A stretch of DNA of 64,000 nt from Pseudoduganella sp. (GTDB lineage Bacteria > Pseudomonadota > Gammaproteobacteria > Burkholderiales > Burkholderiaceae_D). The DNA lies in contig JAJTCO010000002.1 of NCBI GenBank assembly GCA_021323265.1, positions 97,470 to 161,469 on the forward strand, in the 5' to 3' direction. Below the pieces are notes generated by a model, which was given only the letters and a program-made list of their open reading frames with translations, ran no database searches and was not told where the DNA came from. Each line of letters opens with the position of its first letter. Position 1 is the stretch's first letter. A program made the translations under genes and the position numbers. Of the stretch, positions 27,760 through 38,267 are shown piece by piece.

Positions 27760-28623
27760 ATGGACAATAAGAAGTTCTTCCAATCAGGGATGGCCGTGTT
27801 GGCGCTGGCGGCGTGCGCCGGCACGGAACCGAAGCTGGGCGGCGCGCCGACCATGGCGACGGGGTCGGCCGGCGGCGCGACCGCCGCGAATGCCAACCCG
27901 CAGCTGGAGAAATGCGACAAGCCGCTGGGCACGCTGGGCGTGGTGGAGGACACGGCGGCGCCGTGGTACCGCTCGCTGTCGCAGTACAAGCTGGGCTCGA
28001 CCGTGCCGGTGCTGCGCATGCTGATCCAGCAGTCGAACTGCTTCTTGGTGGTGGAGCGCGGCGCGGCGATGGGCAAGCTGATGCAGGAACGGGCGCTGGC
28101 GGCGTCCGGTGAAATGCGCAGCGGCAGCAATTACGGCAAGGGCCAGATGGTGGCAGCCGACTACACCATGAGCCCGAGCATTACGTTCAGCCAGAAGGGC
28201 ACGCAGGGCGTGGGCGGTGCGCTGGGCGGCCTGGGCCTGCTGGGCAGCGTGGCCGGCGTGGTGGCCGGCGGACTGAAAGCAAACGAAGCGTCCACCACCT
28301 TGCTGATGGTGGACAACCGGTCCGGCATTCAGCTGGCGGCGGCCGAAGGCAGCGCCAAGAACTTCGACTTCAACCTGGGGGGCGCCCTGTTCGGCGGCGG
28401 CGGCCTGGGCGCGGCCGGCGGCTATTCCAATACGCCGGAAGGCAAGATCCTGATCGCCTCGTTCATGGACTCGTACAACCAGCTGGTGAAGGCGGTGCGC
28501 AACTACAAGGCGCAGGAGGTGGCCGGCGGCATGGGCACCGGCGGCGCGCTGGGCGTGCAGGGCGGCGCGACGCCGGCCTCGAAGGCGATGGAAACGAAGA
28601 AGCCGGCCAGGAAGAAGAACTGA
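27760..28623 (+). CDS. CsgG/HfaB-like lipoprotein
   Basis: 287 residues from ATG 27760, preceded by GGGGTGA. The short signal ends in the lipobox LAAC (Cys19). The central part (STVPVLRMLIQQSNCFLVVERGAAMGKLMQERALAASGEM, then GKGQMVAADYTMSPSITFS) matches the CsgG/HfaB pattern of outer-membrane lipoproteins. A Gly-rich segment follows, then STTLLMVDNRSGIQLAAAEGSA and a Lys-rich C-terminus. No curli subunit or other csg gene is nearby, so it may act as a lone pore, anchor or envelope factor. The frame opens at 27700, but only the 27760 start gives a sensible signal. Confidence 0.75.
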   Translation: MDNKKFFQSGMAVLALAACAGTEPKLGGAPTMATGSAGGATAANANPQLEKCDKPLGTLGVVEDTAAPWYRSLSQYKLGSTVPVLRMLIQQSNCFLVVERGAAMGKLMQERALAASGEMRSGSNYGKGQMVAADYTMSPSITFSQKGTQGVGGALGGLGLLGSVAGVVAGGLKANEASTTLLMVDNRSGIQLAAAEGSAKNFDFNLGGALFGGGGLGAAGGYSNTPEGKILIASFMDSYNQLVKAVRNYKAQEVAGGMGTGGALGVQGGATPASKAMETKKPARKKN

Positions 28624-28624
28624 C

Positions 28625-29908
28625 TCATAGCCAGCGCAGGAAGGCGCCGATCACGGGGGCGTTGGTCAGGTCGATCAGGAAGCCCCCGGTCGGCGGCACC
28701 AGGGTGGTGGCGCGCGGCGCCTTGCCATATTGGCGGGTAAGGGCGTCCATCGCCGCGACGGCCGTTGCGGTGGAGCCGATGCCGTACCCGGCCAGCCCGG
28801 CCGTCGCAATGGCGGCCTCGTGGTCGCGCCCCAGCAGGGGCCAGATGACGAAGGCGGCGAAGGCCAGGGTCAATGCAGTATTCACGCTCAGGATGACCAG
28901 CATGGGACCCGCCACATCCGTCAGTTCGGCCAGGTTCAGCGGCGCCAGCGTCACGACCAGGAACAGCGGCAGCAGCACGGCCGAGATGCGGTGGATGGTC
29001 TCGCCGCGCAGCCACGTCCAGCCGGCGGCGTCGTGCAGCGCGCGCAGGGCAAAACCCAGCAGCAGGGCGCCCATGTAAGCGGGCAGGGAAGCCCCGATGC
29101 GGTCGAGCCCGAAACTGATCCAGGCGCCGCCCTTCACGCAGCCGGCCACGAGCAGCAGGTGGCCCAGGGCGCCGCGGCCCTGGGCGGCCAGGGCGCGCGC
29201 ATCGGCCAGGAAGTCCGCGACCACGGGCGCGGCCGGCGCGCTGGGCGCCATGGCCGAGGAAGGCGTCGCCCGGCCAGGCAGGGCGCCGCTCCGGCGCAAC
29301 AGCCAGGCGCCGAGCGGGCCGGACAGGATGGCGCCGGCGACCAGCCCGAACGTGGCGGCGGAGGCGCCGATGGTGGCGGCGGCGGCCATGCCGGCCTGTT
29401 CGAAGCGGCTGGAGAAGCCGAGCGCCGTGCCGTGCCCGCCCACCAGGGTCAGTGAGCCGCACAGCACGCCCAGCAAGGCCGGTGCGCCGAGGGCCGTGGC
29501 CAGCGCCACGCCGGCCGCGTTCTGTACCAGCGCCAGTACCGTGGTCCCGGCCAGCAGGACCAGCAGCATGCGCCCGCCGCTGGCCAGCAGCCGCAGCGGC
29601 GCGGCCAGGCCGACGCAGGTGAAGAAGCCCACCAGCAGCGGCAGGTTCAGGTTCTTGGCGGGGCGGGCCAGCCATTCATGGTCCGGCGTGACCAGCCAGG
29701 TCCACCAGCCCGCGTCGACCTTGGTCGCGAAACTGAAGTCCGCGCCGGCCGCGCGCAGCAGCAGGCAGGCCAGCGCGAACGACAGGCCGCCCACCACCGG
29801 CACCGGGATGCTGAAGCGGGCCAGCGCCGGCACGCCGCGCAGGACGTATTGGCCCAGCAGCAGGAGGGGCAGGGCCAGGAGCAGCAACGACCAGGGTGAA
29901 AGTGTCAT
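28625..29908 (-). CDS. gltS: Sodium/glutamate symporter, GltS family
   Basis: 427 residues, almost entirely membrane helices (about ten to twelve). Hallmarks are the two inverted repeats with Gly-rich loops: SLTLVGGHGTALGFSSRFE in the first half and TAGLAGYGIGSTATAVAAMDAL plus LVPPTGGFLIDLTN in the second. These occupy the positions of the re-entrant loops in GltS. It should take up glutamate with Na+. Start ATG 29908 (MTLSPWSLLLLALPLLLL); the open frame continues 39 codons upstream without membrane character. It ends one base from the convergent lipoprotein gene. Confidence 0.88.
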   Translation of the reverse strand: MTLSPWSLLLLALPLLLLGQYVLRGVPALARFSIPVPVVGGLSFALACLLLRAAGADFSFATKVDAGWWTWLVTPDHEWLARPAKNLNLPLLVGFFTCVGLAAPLRLLASGGRMLLVLLAGTTVLALVQNAAGVALATALGAPALLGVLCGSLTLVGGHGTALGFSSRFEQAGMAAAATIGASAATFGLVAGAILSGPLGAWLLRRSGALPGRATPSSAMAPSAPAAPVVADFLADARALAAQGRGALGHLLLVAGCVKGGAWISFGLDRIGASLPAYMGALLLGFALRALHDAAGWTWLRGETIHRISAVLLPLFLVVTLAPLNLAELTDVAGPMLVILSVNTALTLAFAAFVIWPLLGRDHEAAIATAGLAGYGIGSTATAVAAMDALTRQYGKAPRATTLVPPTGGFLIDLTNAPVIGAFLRWL

Positions 29909-30008
29909 CCAGGCATATTGCTGAGATTGTGGCGGCCTGTCAAACAGTCGGTGCGGGCGCCTGCGGGACGGCCTATAGTGTAAGTAGCTTGTCACAAGGG
30001 AGGTCATC

Positions 30009-30257
30009 ATGACCCGCAAATACATCGACTGCCGCGAATTTCCCAGCGAGACGCATTGCAGCGTCGCGATCTCGGCAGACAGCGACGAGGAACTGCTGGA
30101 AGTGGCCGTCCAGCACGCCGTGGCGGTCCATCAACACGCGGATAGTCCTGAACTGCGCAGCGCCATCCGTGGCCTGATCAAGGAAGGGATGCCGCCCGAG
30201 CACCTGGTGCCGCCGGGCGCCGCCAGTGGCGCGCCGGAGGGGGTGCGCCCCCACTGA
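30009..30257 (+). CDS. DUF1059 small protein
   Basis: 82 residues; a strong Shine-Dalgarno (AAGGGAGG) precedes ATG 30009. MTRKYIDCREFPSETHCSVAISADSDEELLEVAVQHAVAVHQHAD is the DUF1059 pattern, with a Cys/His set that could bind metal. Cytosolic; function unknown. It is divergent from gltS and convergent with the next gene. Confidence 0.82.
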   Translation: MTRKYIDCREFPSETHCSVAISADSDEELLEVAVQHAVAVHQHADSPELRSAIRGLIKEGMPPEHLVPPGAASGAPEGVRPH

Positions 30258-30268
30258 AGGCGGGCAGG

Positions 30269-31429
30269 TCAGGCGGCGCGCACGTCCGGCGCCGGGTGCG
30301 CTTCCAGGTAGCGGATCAGGTCGCGCCCCAGCACACGCATGCGCGCCGTGTCGACCTGGCGCTTCTTGTAGGCATCGTGGCTGGCCGGGCCTTCCAGGGT
30401 GCGGCCATGGCTGGCCTTGTCCATCAGCTGGATCTCGTATTCGAAGAAGAAGCCGATATCGTAGTCCGGGCCCAGGGCGGCCGGATCGCCCGAGGGTACG
30501 TGGATCATCTTGCGCACCGTGACCTGGATGCTGTTGAAGCCCGTGCCGCTGTGCGGGTTGTCGGCGCGCGTCTGCGGCGAGGAGATGGCCATCAGTTCCG
30601 TATCCATCTTTTCCAGCAGCTCGGCCGGGTAGCCATCGGCCGCCTCCAGCACGCAGCGGTAGCGCGTGAAGATTTCCTTGGCCGCCTCCATGTCCAGCAG
30701 CGTGTTGCGCGTGCGCTGGGAATCGACGTTGGTCACGGAGATCACGTGCGCGCGCTGCAGCGTGCGCAGGGCCAGCAGGCATTCGAAGCGGGTGTTGAAG
30801 ATCAGCCGCACGCCCAGGTGGTCGAAGATGTCGGCCGCCAGGTAGGCGGCCTTTTGCAGCAGCTTGAGCAGGATGCTGCTGCGGCTTTTGTTGTTCTTGC
30901 GGTCGTAGTGCAGCAAAGGCAGGCACATTTCGCCATCGCTCAGGAAGTGCTGGCCGTCCTCGGCGCGGATCACCTCGTCCAGGCTGGCGAACACCTGTTC
31001 GCGGATGATGTTGAAGTAGCGTAGCTTGAGGTTGTTGTCGATGTAGAAGATCCCGTGCATGACCTTCAGCACCGCGCACGACCACATGCGCCGCAGCTCG
31101 ACCTGCTCGTTGCCGTGCAGCGAGGCGAAGACCAGCAGATCGAGCGGGTCTTCCGGCTGGCGGACCTCATGCGGGATCAGGCTTGCCTGGCCGGGCGTGA
31201 GGAAGGTGGCGCAGATGAACTCCAGCGCTTCGGCCTGGGCGCGGGCAATCACTGCGCGCGCATGGGGATTGCCGATGTCGAAGCCGTACTCGCGCACGAA
31301 CTCGCCCGCATCGTGCTTGTTGCGCAGGGCCAGGCCGCCGAGGTCGATGGCCGACACGCCGGAGGCGATGGCGTTCAGGTAAGTCCAGTTGATGGAGAAT
31401 TTACCCTGGCATTTGAGGGTGGCATCCAT
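30269..31429 (-). CDS. Uncharacterised protein
   Basis: 386 residues from ATG 31429 (the frame opens at 31501). No signal peptide or membrane helix. Visible blocks: FICATFLTPGQASLIPHEVRQPEDPLDLLVFAS, WSCAVLKVMHGIFYIDNNLKLRYFNIIREQVF, SILLKLLQKAAYLAADIFDHLGVRLIFNTRFECLLALRTL, HVISVTNVDSQRTRNTL, FFFEYEIQLMDKASH. The pattern reminds me of the uncharacterised TIGR04552/TIGR04562 families. The middle part (helical bundle, then a beta-sheet with QVTVRKMIHVP and YEIQLMD) faintly recalls a RelA/SpoT-like nucleotidyltransferase. Both are guesses. It is rich in conserved-looking aromatic and charged residues, so it is probably an enzyme. Confidence 0.65.
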   Translation of the reverse strand: MDATLKCQGKFSINWTYLNAIASGVSAIDLGGLALRNKHDAGEFVREYGFDIGNPHARAVIARAQAEALEFICATFLTPGQASLIPHEVRQPEDPLDLLVFASLHGNEQVELRRMWSCAVLKVMHGIFYIDNNLKLRYFNIIREQVFASLDEVIRAEDGQHFLSDGEMCLPLLHYDRKNNKSRSSILLKLLQKAAYLAADIFDHLGVRLIFNTRFECLLALRTLQRAHVISVTNVDSQRTRNTLLDMEAAKEIFTRYRCVLEAADGYPAELLEKMDTELMAISSPQTRADNPHSGTGFNSIQVTVRKMIHVPSGDPAALGPDYDIGFFFEYEIQLMDKASHGRTLEGPASHDAYKKRQVDTARMRVLGRDLIRYLEAHPAPDVRAA

Positions 31430-31604
31430 TGCCGCTTTCGTGTGTGGTTGCAACCGTCCAGTCTTTAGAGAAAGTATCGCAGCCAAAGATGCAGTCTGCA
31501 AGGCAGCTGTTGTTTGTCAATCGTGCGTGGCTATTAGTAAAAAAATAATGTAGTATTTTCTTGTAGGTAACTTTCTAATGACCACCTTTCCCCGAGGAGC
31601 CGCC

Positions 31605-32171
31605 GTGACCAACCCGTATTCCATGCCGCAATCCGAATTGACCGAACCGCTCAGCAACGACACCTACCTGCCAAAGGTCTTCGCCGTGAATGGCCGCATC
31701 GGCCGCGTGCGCTATATCGCCTATACCGTGGGCGCCAGCCTGCTGATGCTGCCCCTGATGTTCCTGATGATGGGTGGCGTCGGCATCATCGCTGCCGCCG
31801 GCAGCCCGGATGCCGGGGCCGGCGTCGGCCTGGTCGGCATGCTCGCCTTCTACGTCCTGTCGTTTGCCGTTTCCTTCATCCTGGCGCGGCGCCGCCTGCA
31901 TGACCTGGGCAAGACGGGCTGGCTGGCCCTGCTGATGCTGATCCCGGTGGTCAACCTGTTTGTCTTCCTGTGGTTTGTCTTCGGTCCGGGCGACGCACAG
32001 TCGAACGCCTATGGCCCGGCGCCGGCGCCCAACACCACGGGCGTGATCATCATGGCATGGGCGCTGCCGGTACTCATCGTGGTGATCGGCATCCTGGCGG
32101 CCATCGCCATTCCTGCTTACTCCGACTACGCGGCCAAGGCCAACGCCGCCCAGCTGGAAAACGGCCAGTAA
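31605..32171 (+). CDS. DUF805 membrane protein with pilin-like C-terminal helix
   Basis: 188 residues from GTG 31605, which has GAGGAG at an ideal five-base spacing and gives the usual family opening TNPYSMPQSEL; ATG 31578 is weaker. The DUF805 part (about 30-125) has GRIGRVRYIAYTVGASLL, two or three further membrane helices and the signature RRRLHDLGKTGWLALLMLIPVVNLFVFLWFVFGPGD. After a Pro-rich linker a further helix reads VIGILAAIAIPAYSDYAAKA. This is almost the N-terminal helix of type IV pilins but placed at the C-terminus. There is no prepilin cleavage Gly-Phe before it and no pilin head after it. Function unknown. Confidence 0.85.
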   Translation: MTNPYSMPQSELTEPLSNDTYLPKVFAVNGRIGRVRYIAYTVGASLLMLPLMFLMMGGVGIIAAAGSPDAGAGVGLVGMLAFYVLSFAVSFILARRRLHDLGKTGWLALLMLIPVVNLFVFLWFVFGPGDAQSNAYGPAPAPNTTGVIIMAWALPVLIVVIGILAAIAIPAYSDYAAKANAAQLENGQ

Positions 32172-32180
32172 TCGGCAGGC

Positions 32181-33484
32181 TCAGAGCGCGCCGCTTTCCT
32201 TGATGTCGAGGTAGCGGTTCAGCAGGGCGCCGGCAAGCTGCTCGGGCGCGACGTCCACCAGGTGGCCGGCGCGCAGGCCGAGGCGGCGGATGGCGTCCTG
32301 GCGCTGCTGCAGGTAATGCTCGCTGGCGGCCAGCCGCAAGGCGTCGTCGAATCCCTGCACCGGCGCCGCGCTGGCGGCGTCCAGTGCGCGTTCGCGCAAG
32401 CTGGCGCACAGTACCAGGTGGCGCGAAGACAGCAGGTCCACTGCCTGGCGCAGCGCCACGTCATCCTCATCGCGCACGTTCGTGACCAGCACCACGAAGG
32501 CGCGCCGGCCCAGCCGGTTCAGCAGGTCATTGGCGGCGCGCAGATAGTCGGGCGCCGCTTCGCCGGGCTGCAGGTCGTACACGCCGGCCAGCATGCGGTC
32601 CATCCCCAGGCGGCCCTTGGCGGGCGCCAGCCAGCGCTTGTCCACGCCAAAACTCATCAAGCCCACCGCATCGCCCTGCTTGCCGGCCACGAAGGCCAGC
32701 GTCAGCACGGCGTAGAGCGCATGGTCGAAGTGGCTGGTGTCGCCGTCGCGCGCCAGCATGCGGCGGCCGGTGTCGAGCAGGAACACGACCTGCTGGTCGC
32801 GTTCGAGCTGGTACTCGCGGCTGATCGGCTTGCGGTGGCGCGCGGTGGCTTTCCAGTCGATCGAACGCAGGCTGTCGCCGCGCCGGTATTCGCGCAGCTG
32901 GCGGAAGTCCGTCCCTTCGCCGCGCTGGCGCTTGACCAGCGAACCGCTGGTGGGCGCCTGGCGGTCGGTGGCGCGCAGGGCTTGTCCCAGCAGGCGCGCC
33001 ACGTCGGGGAAGACCTTGGCCGTCTGGCTTGGGCCGATGCGGTGCGTGGCTTGCCACAGCCCGAGCGGCCCGGACACGCGTAGCCAGGGGATGCCGAAGG
33101 CGCCGTCGCCGCGTTCGAGCGGGCGCACGCGGTAGGTGATGGCGGTGAAGGCCCCCGGCGCCAGGCGGGCCGCATGCGGCATGCCTTCCAGCTCCCACTG
33201 GGCCGGGTAGTCGTCGAACACGTCAAGCCGCAGCGCGCCCGGGCCTTCGTTGTGCAGCATCAGGCGCACTTCGTGCCAGGCGCCGACCGGCAGCACGCCG
33301 GCCATGCTGCGCTGCGCGCGCAGGGCGGGGCGGCGCCGCGCCAGCAGCGCGTCGGCGCCGGCGGCAAGCAGCAGCAAGCCGCCCAGTGCCTGCCATGGCG
33401 CCTGCAGCTGGGGCCACAGGCTGGCGGGCACGGCCAGGGCGGTCAGGCCGGCCATGGCCTGGAACATGCGACGCGTTGGCTTCA

Positions 33485-33485
<1 letters not shown>
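32181..33485 (-). CDS. DUF58 protein (last gene of MoxR operon)
   Basis: 434 residues with two N-terminal membrane helices (about 8-50), then a cytosolic or periplasmic body. The DUF58 signature is GEGTDFRQLREYRRGDSLRSIDWKATARHRKPISREY (about 205-245). It is followed by a von Willebrand A-like region (VVFLLDTGRRMLARDGD as a degenerate MIDAS, VGLMSFGVDKRW). DUF58 proteins are partners of MoxR ATPases and are believed to help assemble metal-dependent or envelope complexes. The ATG overlaps the stop codon of the MoxR gene. Confidence 0.9.
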
Positions 33486-34478
<993 letters not shown>

Positions 34479-34489
<11 letters not shown>

Positions 34490-35756
34490 GGTGGGCTCGC
34501 AATTGTTGGAGTGTGGAGATCTGTCGTGTGAAGTCGGCGGCGCGCGTGGCGGGGGCGCCGTGCAGGGCATCCATGACCTGCGCTTCGGGCAAGCGGGTGA
34601 GGCGCGCCAGGCGGCGCGCGCGCTCGGGCCCGGCCAGCGCATGCAGTTCCGGCAGGCGGCGCAGCAGCAGCGTTTCCGTGCGCTTGCGCACCGCCTCCAG
34701 CAGCAGCGTGCGGCCTTGCGGCAGGCGCCACAGCCAGCGCCCGCTGGCGTCGATATGTTCGATCAGGGCGCGCCGCGCGCTGGCAGGACCGGGCAGCAGG
34801 GGGCCGAAACGGCGCGAGGCATTCCAGGCCCACAGCAGCAGCAACGCCGCCAGGGCAGCCAGGAGCGGGCGCCAGTGCTGCCACAGGTAAGTGGCCCAGC
34901 CAACGTTCTCGTTGTCCTGCACCAGCAGCACCGGCGCGCCGGCGCCGCTTTGCGCGGCCAGCAGGGCCAGCAGTTCGGCATGGTCGAACTGGCGCAGGCC
35001 GTCGTTGTCGAAATAGCTGTCGGTCGGCTCGGAGGCCACCATGGCGACCTTGCCGCGCCCCTCGCCGTAGACCAGGACGGACAGGCCGTAAGTGTCGCCC
35101 CACAGCGGCGCCGGGACCTTGCCGTCGAAGCGCTGCAGCACGTCGGACAGGCGGCGCAGTTCGATGGTGTTGGCGGCGCCCGGCGCGTTCAAGCAGACCA
35201 GGTGGGCCGGCGGGGGCGGCTCCTCCTCCTCGTCCTCATCGGCGGACTGCTCGGCCGCACGGCGGGCGCGCCGCTGCGCTTCGATCGGATCGCGGCGGCA
35301 GGTGTCATCGATGCGGGTGCGGTCCGCCAAGGCGACGCCGAAGCGTTTGCCCAGCGGATCGGCCAGCTCGGCGCTAATGGCTTCTTCCTTGCCGGCCTTG
35401 CTGTCCGCGTTCTGCACCCAGCCCGGCGTCATGACCAGGGTGTTGCCGCGCCGCACCCAGTCCAGCAGCAGGGCGGACTGGCGCGCGTCCGGCTGGCGCG
35501 CCCAGGGTGAGAGGATCAGCACGCCGTCCGGCAGCTGGTGCAGCAGCTGGTAGTTCAGCATCGGTTCGACGCGCACCGTATGGCCGCGCGCCTGCAGCAG
35601 GCGGGTCGCGGCCAGCATCGGGTTCTTGCGCTGGGCATCGGACTGGTGCACTTCGCCGCGCCAGGCTTTCTGGAGCAGCACATGCCATAACTCGTAGGCG
35701 CCGCCGGCCAGCAGCAGCGCCAGGACGGCGATGGCGATCAGGTACTTGCGCTTCAT
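34479..35756 (-). CDS. DUF4350 membrane protein
   Basis: 425 residues. One membrane helix at the N-terminus (KYLIAIAVLALLLAGGAYELW) and one near residue 290 (LLAALAALLLLWAWNASRRFGP). Between them is a periplasmic domain resembling a class-I glutamine amidotransferase/GldG-like fold (AARLLQARGHTVRVEPMLNYQLLHQLPDGVLIL, GNTLVMTPGWVQ), with a short acidic loop rich in Asp and Glu around 185-195. The cytosolic C-terminus is helical and Arg-rich. DUF4350 genes usually occur in MoxR/DUF58 operons, as here. Exact role unknown. The start overlaps the DUF4129 stop as ATGA. Confidence 0.85.
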
Positions 35757-37321
35757 GCCGCAGCCCCGTCGAAGTGGGCTTGCCAGCGCGCGCACAGCCC
35801 CAGCACGGCCTCGCCCGCGGGCCAGCGCGCGCCATAGGCGGCGTTCAGCCAGAGCGTGGTGGCCTGGTCGGCCAGCGCCAGGCTGGTGCTGTCAAGCGCA
35901 CCCTGCGCATGGGCGCTGCGGGCGCGGGCCAGGCATTCGCCTTCGGTGGCGCCCTGGTGCAGCTGCAGCGCCTGGCGGTTCACCATGCGCGACAAGGTGG
36001 CGCGATACAGCAGGGCCAGCGCGGCGCGCTGCTGCCCCTGCTGCCAGAGCGCGCGCACCGCGCCCGCCACGTCGGACGGCAGGCTCTCGGCGCGGATATC
36101 CAGGCCGCCGACTTCAGTGGCCAGGCGGGGCGCCGCGGCGCCGCCGAAGGTAAAGCGCAGCGGCGCGGCGTAGCGCCACAGCAGCCACGCGACCAGGCCG
36201 ATAGCGCCGGCGATCAGGCCGGCCTTCAGCATGCCGGCTAGGATGGCGCCCAGCCAGGCCGGCAGCAGCGGCGTGGACTTGGTTTCCTTCGGACTGCTTT
36301 CTTTCCATGCGTAGCGCCACTCCCAGCGCTGGACACAGCGGTAGCCGCGCAAGTCCTCGTGGGCGAACACCTGGTCGACCTGGCGCCGCAGCGCGGCCTG
36401 CTGCGGCGAGGCGTCGGCCGCGCGGCCGCTGGCTTCCTTCTTCAAGGCCGCGGGCGGGGCGCAACCGGTGGCGGCGTTGGCCGCCTGCGCCGGTGACGGC
36501 ATGCCGGCCAGGGCCAGGGCAAGCAGTGGCGCGGCCAACAGCAAGGCCGCCGCCTGGCGCGCGGTTCCCGGCTTGGCCGGTGCGCGCAGCTGGCGCAGCA
36601 CGATTTCCAGGTCCCAGGCTTCCAGCGTGGCGCGGCGGTTCAGGTAAAGGGTAAAGGTGCAGGCCGTGTACACCGGACCGATGGCGGCGCCGGCCAGGCA
36701 CCAGGCGCCGGTGCTGAGCGCCGCCTGCAGGGGCGCGTTGTCGCGCAGCGTGTACAGGGCGAACGGATTGGGCGTGTCGCCCGGCAGGAACAGGCCGGCC
36801 AGGGCCATGATCCCCGTCATCAGCACCAGCTCGAACAGGACGCAGGCGCAGCCGAACACGAAGGCGGCCCCGCCCGTGCCCTGGCGCGCGATGGTGGCGC
36901 GGCGCGCCGTGGCGACAGCGCCGCGCGCCTGCTCCAGCACCCACACCGGCTGGTGCAGGCCGCGCCCGGCCATGAACGGTCGCCACCAGGTCAGCATGCG
37001 GAACCAGCCGCCGCCCAGTTCGCGCGGCCAGGCGCGCAAGGCGTCGCGCCAGCCGGCCTGTTCGCCGAACACCTGGCGCGACAGCACGTGCAACGGCGCC
37101 CGCTCCAGCAGGGGGCGCAGCCACCAGGGCAGCATCCAGCCCAGCGCCAGTTCCGGCCACTGCCAGCTGATGGCGACAGCCAGCGCGGATACCGGCAGCC
37201 ACAAGGCGAGCCAGGCGCGCCAGGCGTCGCCGCCGCTGGCGTGCAGCAGGGCGAAGCCCAGGTCCAGGCCCTGGGCGTTGCTGCGCGGGCGCAGGTCCAG
37301 GCGCAGCTTATCGAGTTGCAT
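35753..37321 (-). CDS. DUF4129 / multi-helix membrane protein
   Basis: 522 residues. Several membrane helices lie in the first 270 residues (WRAWLALWLPVSALAVAISW, AFVFGCACVLFELVLMTGIMALAGLF), with one more around residues 285-305 ending in QA. A soluble loop follows (rich in Ala, with YRCVQRWEWRYAWK), then a further helix (LKAGLIAGAIGLVAWLLW). The C-terminal cytosolic DUF4129 region has VAGAVRALWQQGQQRAALALLYRATLSRMVNR. Role unknown; it is a constant neighbour of MoxR operons. The start ATG 37321 overlaps the SpoIIM-like gene by 14 bases, and the end overlaps the next start as ATGA. Confidence 0.8.
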   Translation of the reverse strand: MQLDKLRLDLRPRSNAQGLDLGFALLHASGGDAWRAWLALWLPVSALAVAISWQWPELALGWMLPWWLRPLLERAPLHVLSRQVFGEQAGWRDALRAWPRELGGGWFRMLTWWRPFMAGRGLHQPVWVLEQARGAVATARRATIARQGTGGAAFVFGCACVLFELVLMTGIMALAGLFLPGDTPNPFALYTLRDNAPLQAALSTGAWCLAGAAIGPVYTACTFTLYLNRRATLEAWDLEIVLRQLRAPAKPGTARQAAALLLAAPLLALALAGMPSPAQAANAATGCAPPAALKKEASGRAADASPQQAALRRQVDQVFAHEDLRGYRCVQRWEWRYAWKESSPKETKSTPLLPAWLGAILAGMLKAGLIAGAIGLVAWLLWRYAAPLRFTFGGAAAPRLATEVGGLDIRAESLPSDVAGAVRALWQQGQQRAALALLYRATLSRMVNRQALQLHQGATEGECLARARSAHAQGALDSTSLALADQATTLWLNAAYGARWPAGEAVLGLCARWQAHFDGAAA

Positions 37322-38267
37322 GCACGCCTTTCTCGCGGCCGGCGAAGCCGAAGAACAGGAACACGGTGGCCCAGCAGACGGCGCCGACGCTGTACTTGAC
37401 GGCCGGCGCATAGCTGCTGGCCGACCAGAAGGCTTCGAAGAAGGCCGCCAGCACGGTGAGCAGGGCGGCGCCCGCCACCACCGGGAACATGTCGGCGCTG
37501 GCCTGCTGCAGGGCGTCGCGCCGGCGCAGCCGGCCCGGCCGCAGCAGCGCCAGGCCGAGGCGGATGCCGGCCATGCCCGACAGGACCAGGCCGGTCAGCT
37601 CGAAGCTGGAATGGGTGACCACGAAGGACCAGAAGTTACTGCGCGTGTCAGGATCGAGGCTGAGCCAGGCGGCCGCCACGCCCATGTGCATGCCGTTGAA
37701 CAGCACGCTCAGCAAGGCCGGCACGCCGCCGAACACGCCGCCGGCAAAGGTGCGAAAGCCGATCGAGACATTGTTCCAGATGTAGAAGCCGAACATTTGC
37801 ACGTCGCCCTCGCTGCCGCCGCGTCCGGTCTTGAAGTTCGACGGCGCATACATGCCGTGCATGCGCGACAGTTCTTCCGGCGAGGCAAACAGGTAGGCGT
37901 GGCGCGCGTCCTGCCACACCAAGAGGCCGATCGCCAGGGCCGGGCCGAGCAGGCACAGCACCACCAGCAAGAGCAGCTTCCACTCGGCGCGCACGCGGCG
38001 CGGCAAGTCCACGCGCAGCCATTGCAGCAGCATGGCCGGGCGCTCGGCAGCCACGCCGTACAGCGCGTGGTGGCAGCGCGCCACCAGGTCGTGCAGGTGG
38101 GCCACCAGTTGCGGCGAATAGCCGCGCTGGCCGGCCAGGGCCAGGCACTGGCACAGGCGGCGGTATTGCTCCGGCAGGGCTTCGCGGCCGGCGCTGCGGC
38201 TGGCAAGCGTGGTCTCGATGGTGCTCCACAGCGGACCGTATGCCGCTTCGAATTGCGCCTGCTTCAT
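37308..38267 (-). CDS. SpoIIM-like stage II sporulation protein M homologue
   Basis: 319 residues. An N-terminal helical cytosolic part (1-100) is followed by five to six membrane helices. The family core is visible: YIWNNVSIGFRTFAGGVFGGVPALLSVLFNGMHMGVAAAW and FVVTHSSFELTGLVLSGMAGIRLG, a transmembrane arrangement conserved in SpoIIM/DUF95 proteins. In non-sporulating bacteria these occur with RDD and MoxR genes, as here. Likely part of a membrane complex with its operon partners. Confidence 0.88.
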   Translation of the reverse strand: MKQAQFEAAYGPLWSTIETTLASRSAGREALPEQYRRLCQCLALAGQRGYSPQLVAHLHDLVARCHHALYGVAAERPAMLLQWLRVDLPRRVRAEWKLLLLVVLCLLGPALAIGLLVWQDARHAYLFASPEELSRMHGMYAPSNFKTGRGGSEGDVQMFGFYIWNNVSIGFRTFAGGVFGGVPALLSVLFNGMHMGVAAAWLSLDPDTRSNFWSFVVTHSSFELTGLVLSGMAGIRLGLALLRPGRLRRRDALQQASADMFPVVAGAALLTVLAAFFEAFWSASSYAPAVKYSVGAVCWATVFLFFGFAGREKGVHATR

